Below, piece by piece: positions 59,442-64,000 of a DNA stretch of 64,000 nt. Every line of letters begins with the position of its first letter. The first letter of the stretch is position 1. The notes under the pieces were generated by a model. It saw only the letters and a program-made list of their open reading frames with translations, did not search any database and had not been told where the DNA came from. The position numbers were made by a program, and so were the translations under genes. Source of the DNA: Sphagnum compactum (lineage: Eukaryota > Bryophyta > Sphagnopsida > Sphagnales); NCBI GenBank assembly GCA_965153455.1, contig OZ234494.1, forward strand, positions 23,002,001-23,066,000. Direction: 5' to 3'.

Positions 59442-59519
59442 CTAGCGATGAACTGAACCCACAACCACTAGCAAGTTGCATGGCATCCATACAACCCAAC
59501 CAGTTGAGCCATTAGCTTG
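59442..59519 (-). ncRNA. tRNA-like sequence, unit B copy
   Basis: Same A-box and B-box layout as 33,602-33,680, with one visible change (GAGCCATTA for GAGCCGTTA on the plus strand). Probably a SINE head or decayed tRNA. Confidence 0.38.
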
Positions 59520-59821
59520 AGGATTTGTCTTGACTACATCATGAACTAACACGTCAAGGCCAATTAACATTCTATGTAGGCCATGTTTTCAGGCAATTAC
59601 TTGGACCATAATGAAAATGGTGATTTCATAGCATCGCAATCTGCTTTTCACTTGTCCCATTCATTGAAGATCCAACAACCAAGACCAGGCTAATGTAGTG
59701 GATGGGTACTTTGAAACTTAGCTTTAAACTTCAAATTATGTTATTTGAATGTGATGTTTAGTCAAATTAATAGTGACAAAGATTGTGGAATGTTGTTTCA
59801 GGTGCACTAAGGAATTCTGTG

Positions 59822-60024
59822 ACTGTCAATCTCTTCTCCTATTTGAGTTTTGATATCACAAATGTTCAGATAAAAGTGTAATTAGCATCTTTGTTTTCCA
59901 GAGTGAAGTGTTTACCCTCTTTGATAAACAATAAGTTGCCACACATTGCAACCCTGCTGTCAGCCTCCACTTTGAAGATGGTGTTTGTTCTTGCATACAA
60001 TATTGAAGATGCTAGCAGTCTATG
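59822..60024. other. 203-base stretch absent from unit A
   Basis: Unit A reads AATTCTGTGTTCTTGATGGG at about 33,980. Unit B has an extra block between TTCTGTG and TCTATGTTCTTGATGG. The short matching edges (TCTGTG and TCTATG) suggest a deletion in unit A mediated by microhomology rather than a transposon. Confidence 0.7.
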
Positions 60025-61313
60025 TTCTTGATGGGAATTATTTAGATAAAGAGAAATCGAGGCTTTTACACATTGAGTCATGCAGTTTTTTTCAGTCACT
60101 CATCTCCTTTGAATAACCTCGAGCCATGTTAAGCTCCAGCTGAAATCAAGGAGCCTCTCCCCAACATGAGTTTTTGGATAGGTCAGAGCTATTTGCTTGG
60201 TAAGTTGCTGGAGCAATTTCTCATACCTGGACATAACCTTGCACCCCTTCCTCATGATTTACTATCCTCCCTTCACATGCACTGCAGTCACTAATCACCA
60301 AATGAACTACTTGATCCTGTTGATCTTGCAAACTGAACCTCTTTTGTAACTGCAGTTAAGGCAGATTAAGTGTGAAATACAACACAATCACAAGTAAACA
60401 AGGTTACTCAGCTTTTGCTCTTCAAGCTGGGTGTCAGTATCAACCCTTTCTTGCTAACAAAATCTACAACTCTACAAAATCAAGTTACAAAGTGCTCCTT
60501 TTTTCTGCATAGGTTTCAATTACTACTCCAAGTTCCTTGGCTTTATTTCATGTGCTTTTTATAAGCTTCTATTTCATGTTCTATTTGGACATGGGTCAGC
60601 CAACCTCACACATCACTTTTAAGAGAGATGAAACCCAAATAATGATATTTACACATCTTCTGAAGCTTACCCCTCATGCCCATTTCAACATCCCATATCG
60701 GTGGAGGGAAGAAGATGAAGGCAATGCTGTGTGATGAACAATCATATGCATTGCACTATTCATGATCCTATATGTTCCTAAATTTGACCTGGGTAACTTG
60801 TTTCAATTCATATGTTGTTCATACCTTTTGAAGAGCTTCAAACTGATGTCCATATCAGAGTACTGATCTTGATTGGTGTTAGAATTAGTCAATCATTCTA
60901 TACTGCAAGTGAATCACTATTGAAGGGTAACCATCATAGACTTCTTCAAATTTAGATAAAGCCAACTACAGAAGACAAGCAATCAATTGTCTCAGCTTTA
61001 ACCTTGACTACAACAATTCTTATCCAAAAAGATTTACAGTCCATGATATTATTAGTCTCTGTACAACCTATGTACCTACTACAGATAATTATGAGGTTTT
61101 GCAGACTTTCGAATGCCAGGTGTTCACAGACATATGCACAGACTGTGCTCTCAGCTGGTCGCAAGCTAAACTAATGTACATTTTGTGGCTGCATGTGGTT
61201 GCAGACCTGTACATGAATATGTAGAGTTTGCAGCAAATTGAGTGAAAGAAACACAAGTAATTTGAAATCTCTGGAAAAATTGAGACTGTGTAACAGCATT
61301 GTAGACTATCAGT

Positions 61314-62718
61314 TCAACCAGGAGGAAAATGAGGCCTCATTTTATTGGAACCAATGACAGATGAGTAAGTCTGAATCAATGTGGCAAGGGTTACTAGGGT
61401 GACTGCAATGGCAGATACCACATACCATGGTCTCGAACAAAACAACTGAGAAAATTCAGTTACGACAACATTCTTCCTAGATTTGCAATGTTTGTTGAGA
61501 TTTTCGGCAACTTCAATAGTAGATTTTGATACGTAGTCATACCATAATCCTTTGTTCAGGCTTCTCCACATATCAAGTACTGCCATTTCAGGGCCAAGAC
61601 TGTTTATGAAGACCCCGTGCTTGATTAAAAGTCTCACATCATCTACGCTTCCAATGAGGTCTGCCATCAGTAGAATATAGCCACAAACTGTACAGTGAGA
61701 TCCACGCCGCAAACTGAAATTTTCATAGATTGCAAGATTGTGGAACATGGTTTCAAATCTGTCAGCTATCTCTATGATAGGTAGGGACAGACATCCTCCC
61801 TGAAATGAAACCATGTTCAATGTGCCAGGAACTCCTTTGATCTTAATGCCAGCCAACGTCAAATTCACTGCAGACTCTATAGGAACATAAGGACCCTCAG
61901 CCTTTGGTGGGTCAGGGCCACATATCATTTTGTAAAGACAATCCAAAAGGTGGCTGCAATTGACTAGGTCTGGATAGTGGGCACTTTCAGGATTTTCACT
62001 TGTATTCAATGAAAGGGGGCACAGCCACTCCATGGTATAGTTTAGAACCTTATCCAATAAATTCTCAGTCAGCAGGATTTCAGCAACCTTCCTCAGTAGA
62101 TCCATTGGTACTTGATTTTCCAACAACACCATATCTGTCCCCAGACATGTCTGATACCAGTCCAGATCCAACTGAAGCCTGCCCCCAAAAGCCGCATACC
62201 TTCTCACAAGGAATAGAGCATCTAATGCTAGTAAGTACTTCACCTGCCTCTCACTGAATTTGGTGAAACCATCCTGCAGTCCATACAATCTCACAAACCT
62301 CACGGGATCATCCACCACAACATTGCAGAAATTGTCCCAAGCATCGCTTTCTTTGTGGGCAAAGAAATATCCTGCTACAGCAATCTTCAAACCCTCTGCT
62401 CCAGAAGTGTGAAGTTCACGGTTGTGGAGGCCAAATCGCCATTCTGTCGGAGTGAACTGTTCCGGAGGTACTCACAAGTAGTTCGGCACCTTCCTTATGA
62501 GAAATTCAGGAGCGGCACCATTCTAGTAATTTTGAATTGTTGATCGAACTTCGGTGGCCCATGAGGGATCTTCTCCTGGAGCTTCAGCATCATCTGTGAC
62601 CAATGTATACAAGACAAATCTTGAATAATTTGTTTTGAGAATAGCATATTTGAAGAGCTGATTTTGTAATCCAAGGGGCAATAAAAATTCATGCAATGAG
62701 TTTCACAAGAATCAAAAC
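61314..62718 (-). pseudogene. DUF247 paralogue with broken N-terminal part
   Basis: The partner of the 35,279 gene. From 62,390 down to 61,314 it is open for 358 codons and keeps most DUF247 landmarks: DALFLV, MVLLENQVPMDLL, LTLAGIKIKG, LSLPIIEIADRFE, VRLLIKHGVFINSLG and the C-terminal membrane segment. Upstream of that the family text continues but is interrupted by a TGA at 62,472-62,474 (CGA in unit A), a TAG at 62,523-62,525 (AAG in unit A) and a one-base deletion near 62,620. A further in-frame TGA lies just downstream of the ATG corresponding to 36,718. A shortened protein starting at 62,390 is possible but would lack the first part of the domain, so a pseudogene is the better reading. 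Confidence 0.82.
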
Positions 62719-62919
62719 TTGTACAGATTACAGGTCACATGACTCCCATCATCTGGTTACTGGTATCTCTCTTGGGAAACTTCCAAGGAGACTGTTGCGT
62801 GTCGGTGTTAAGGAACTTTTACTTCAAAAAAGTGCTTCACGTTGGTTTGAATTTACTGTTCAATCTAAATTCCTCGAAACTTTGTGAATTTCAACGGTTA
62901 CTACAATATTGCAACTCAC

Positions 62920-63003
62920 CAGAATCTGTCAAAGCGCTTCCAATGGATGCTTTGCCGATTCTCCTTGGCATTGAAAATTCAGGCCCTCGCAAGTCACCAA
63001 AAT
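62920..63003 (-). pseudogene. Exon 2 equivalent of the unit B DUF247 copy
   Basis: Same 84-base length, acceptor, GTGAGT donor and phase as 36,886-36,969. One short change gives PRRIGKASIG in place of PRSFGKASIG. Although the exon is open, the downstream part of the gene is broken. Confidence 0.5.
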
Positions 63004-63548
63004 CTGTCAAAGTTATCTAGTTAGGCTTGAACCATATACTTATCGTCAATGTTCTGAAAAAATCCCGTGTGCGATACAAAAATTATAATTTTTTTCATAT
63101 GCTCACAAACATGTTCAAATTAGTGCAATCGCATGTGGAAATTTTGTATTTAAAAAAAAATCAATCATTTAAAATATATTTTTATATTTTTCAATATGCA
63201 TAATTACATATATATTTTTAGCACAAATATATTCTAATTCACCATAATATAAGTAGTTCTTTTTTTTTGGCCTGCTCTATTACACTGTGAAACTCCTTAA
63301 GCTCAAAAGAAAACAACACATATGTCACTACATAAAAGAAACTACTTTAGTGCGCCTTCACCTGCACCCCGTTACAGGTCTCATCATCCAGTTGTCTATC
63401 ACTCCAGTTGGGAGACTTCCAAGGAGCCCTCCACGTCGCGTGTCGTTGGCTTAGGATTTTATGCTTGATTGGAACTCGTGAAGCTGCTTTCAAATTGAAT
63501 CTAAAATCCTTCAAACTTAATCTCAAGCTTTAGTGAATCGCAACTCAC

Positions 63549-63648
63549 CAGTGTTTGTTGAAGCGGCTCCAATCGATGTGTTGCCTGGACGCATTTGGCT
63601 TGAAAGTTCAATCGTTACAGAGTCTTGAGCCATCTCTGATATCTCCAT
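63549..63648 (-). pseudogene. Exon 1 equivalent of the unit B DUF247 copy
   Basis: It reads MEISEMAQDSVTIELSSQMR, then PGNTSIGAASTNT, with the same length, ATG and GTGAGT donor as 37,523-37,622. Most changes are conservative. Confidence 0.5.
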
Positions 63649-64000
63649 GAGGTTAACGCAGAATGTGTAACGGCCTTGAAGTTGTCACAAACTATAGTGC
63701 AGGCACAGTAAGTTACCCTCTTGATCGGTAAACTCGAACTTGCGCAATACGATGAGACTTGAGTTCACCTCCGTTCTGGGCTCCTCCCCCCACCCACACA
63801 CAAAAACGTACATTTAGGCTCTAGTACTAATGAAGAAGATGCTCGTGTCTGCAGGATATTATTAACCGCTGTCTTAATCTTCAATATCTGCATTACAACA
63901 CACACGCAACAACTAGACGAACCGCCAGCATGAGCTAATGCAAAAAATGAAGCGTGGGTGAGGTAGGGTAGGATGCATGCAAACGGGATCAACCCAAAAG

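Larger units (their letters stand above)
59331..63990. repeat. Unit B, right arm of the tandem duplication
   Basis: Homologue of 33,489-37,990, truncated by the window edge. It contains the tRNA-like block, an extra 203-base stretch and the broken DUF247 copy. The 60,850-61,910 part is nearly identical to unit A. Confidence 0.92.

Overview
The window is AT-rich nuclear DNA of a land plant. The evidence is spliceosomal introns with GT/AG borders, a DUF247 membrane protein gene, the relic of a heavy-metal-associated (HMA/HIPP-type) gene with a Lys/Glu-rich leader, a plant ZNF862-like hAT transposase relic, and a Helitron carrying pieces of a SEC14-type and a plant J-domain gene. The lineage cannot be settled from the sequence. 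No prokaryotic operon, rRNA gene, CRISPR array or organelle gene was seen.

The layout is a large tandem direct duplication. Unit A begins near 65 and runs to at least about 37,990. After a spacer of about 2 kb, unit B begins at 40,031 and runs off the right edge. Matching arms are 65-9,178 with 40,031-48,976, 9,179-9,891 with 58,620-59,326, and 33,489-37,990 with 59,331-63,990. The units differ by two large events. Unit A has 23.6 kb (9,892-33,488) that unit B lacks. Unit B has a 9.6-kb Helitron insertion (48,989-58,619) whose empty site is preserved in unit A.

The only gene that looks intact is on the minus strand at 35,279-37,622: a DUF247 protein with two small, phase-compatible upstream exons. 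Its unit B partner (61,314-63,648) keeps the C-terminal half almost unchanged, but the N-terminal part is broken by a frameshift and stop codons. The 23.6-kb segment private to unit A holds a broken multi-pass membrane protein gene (12,337-13,582), a decayed HMA-domain gene (17,893-19,235) preceded by a duplicated 36-bp promoter block with ABRE-like cores, several minisatellites, a possible solo LTR and members of short dispersed repeat families. Both units carry the same dead hAT transposase.

The most unusual object is the Helitron. It reads as two elements fused head to tail. A short gene-capturing element (48,989-51,678) joins a Rep/helicase-coding element (51,679-58,619) across a junction that lacks the expected terminal bases. 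Between the junction and the coding region lies a GC-rich tandem array in which copies of the element's own 3' hairpin recur. The Rep/helicase reading frame is broken by one frameshift and three stops, so this copy is probably no longer autonomous.
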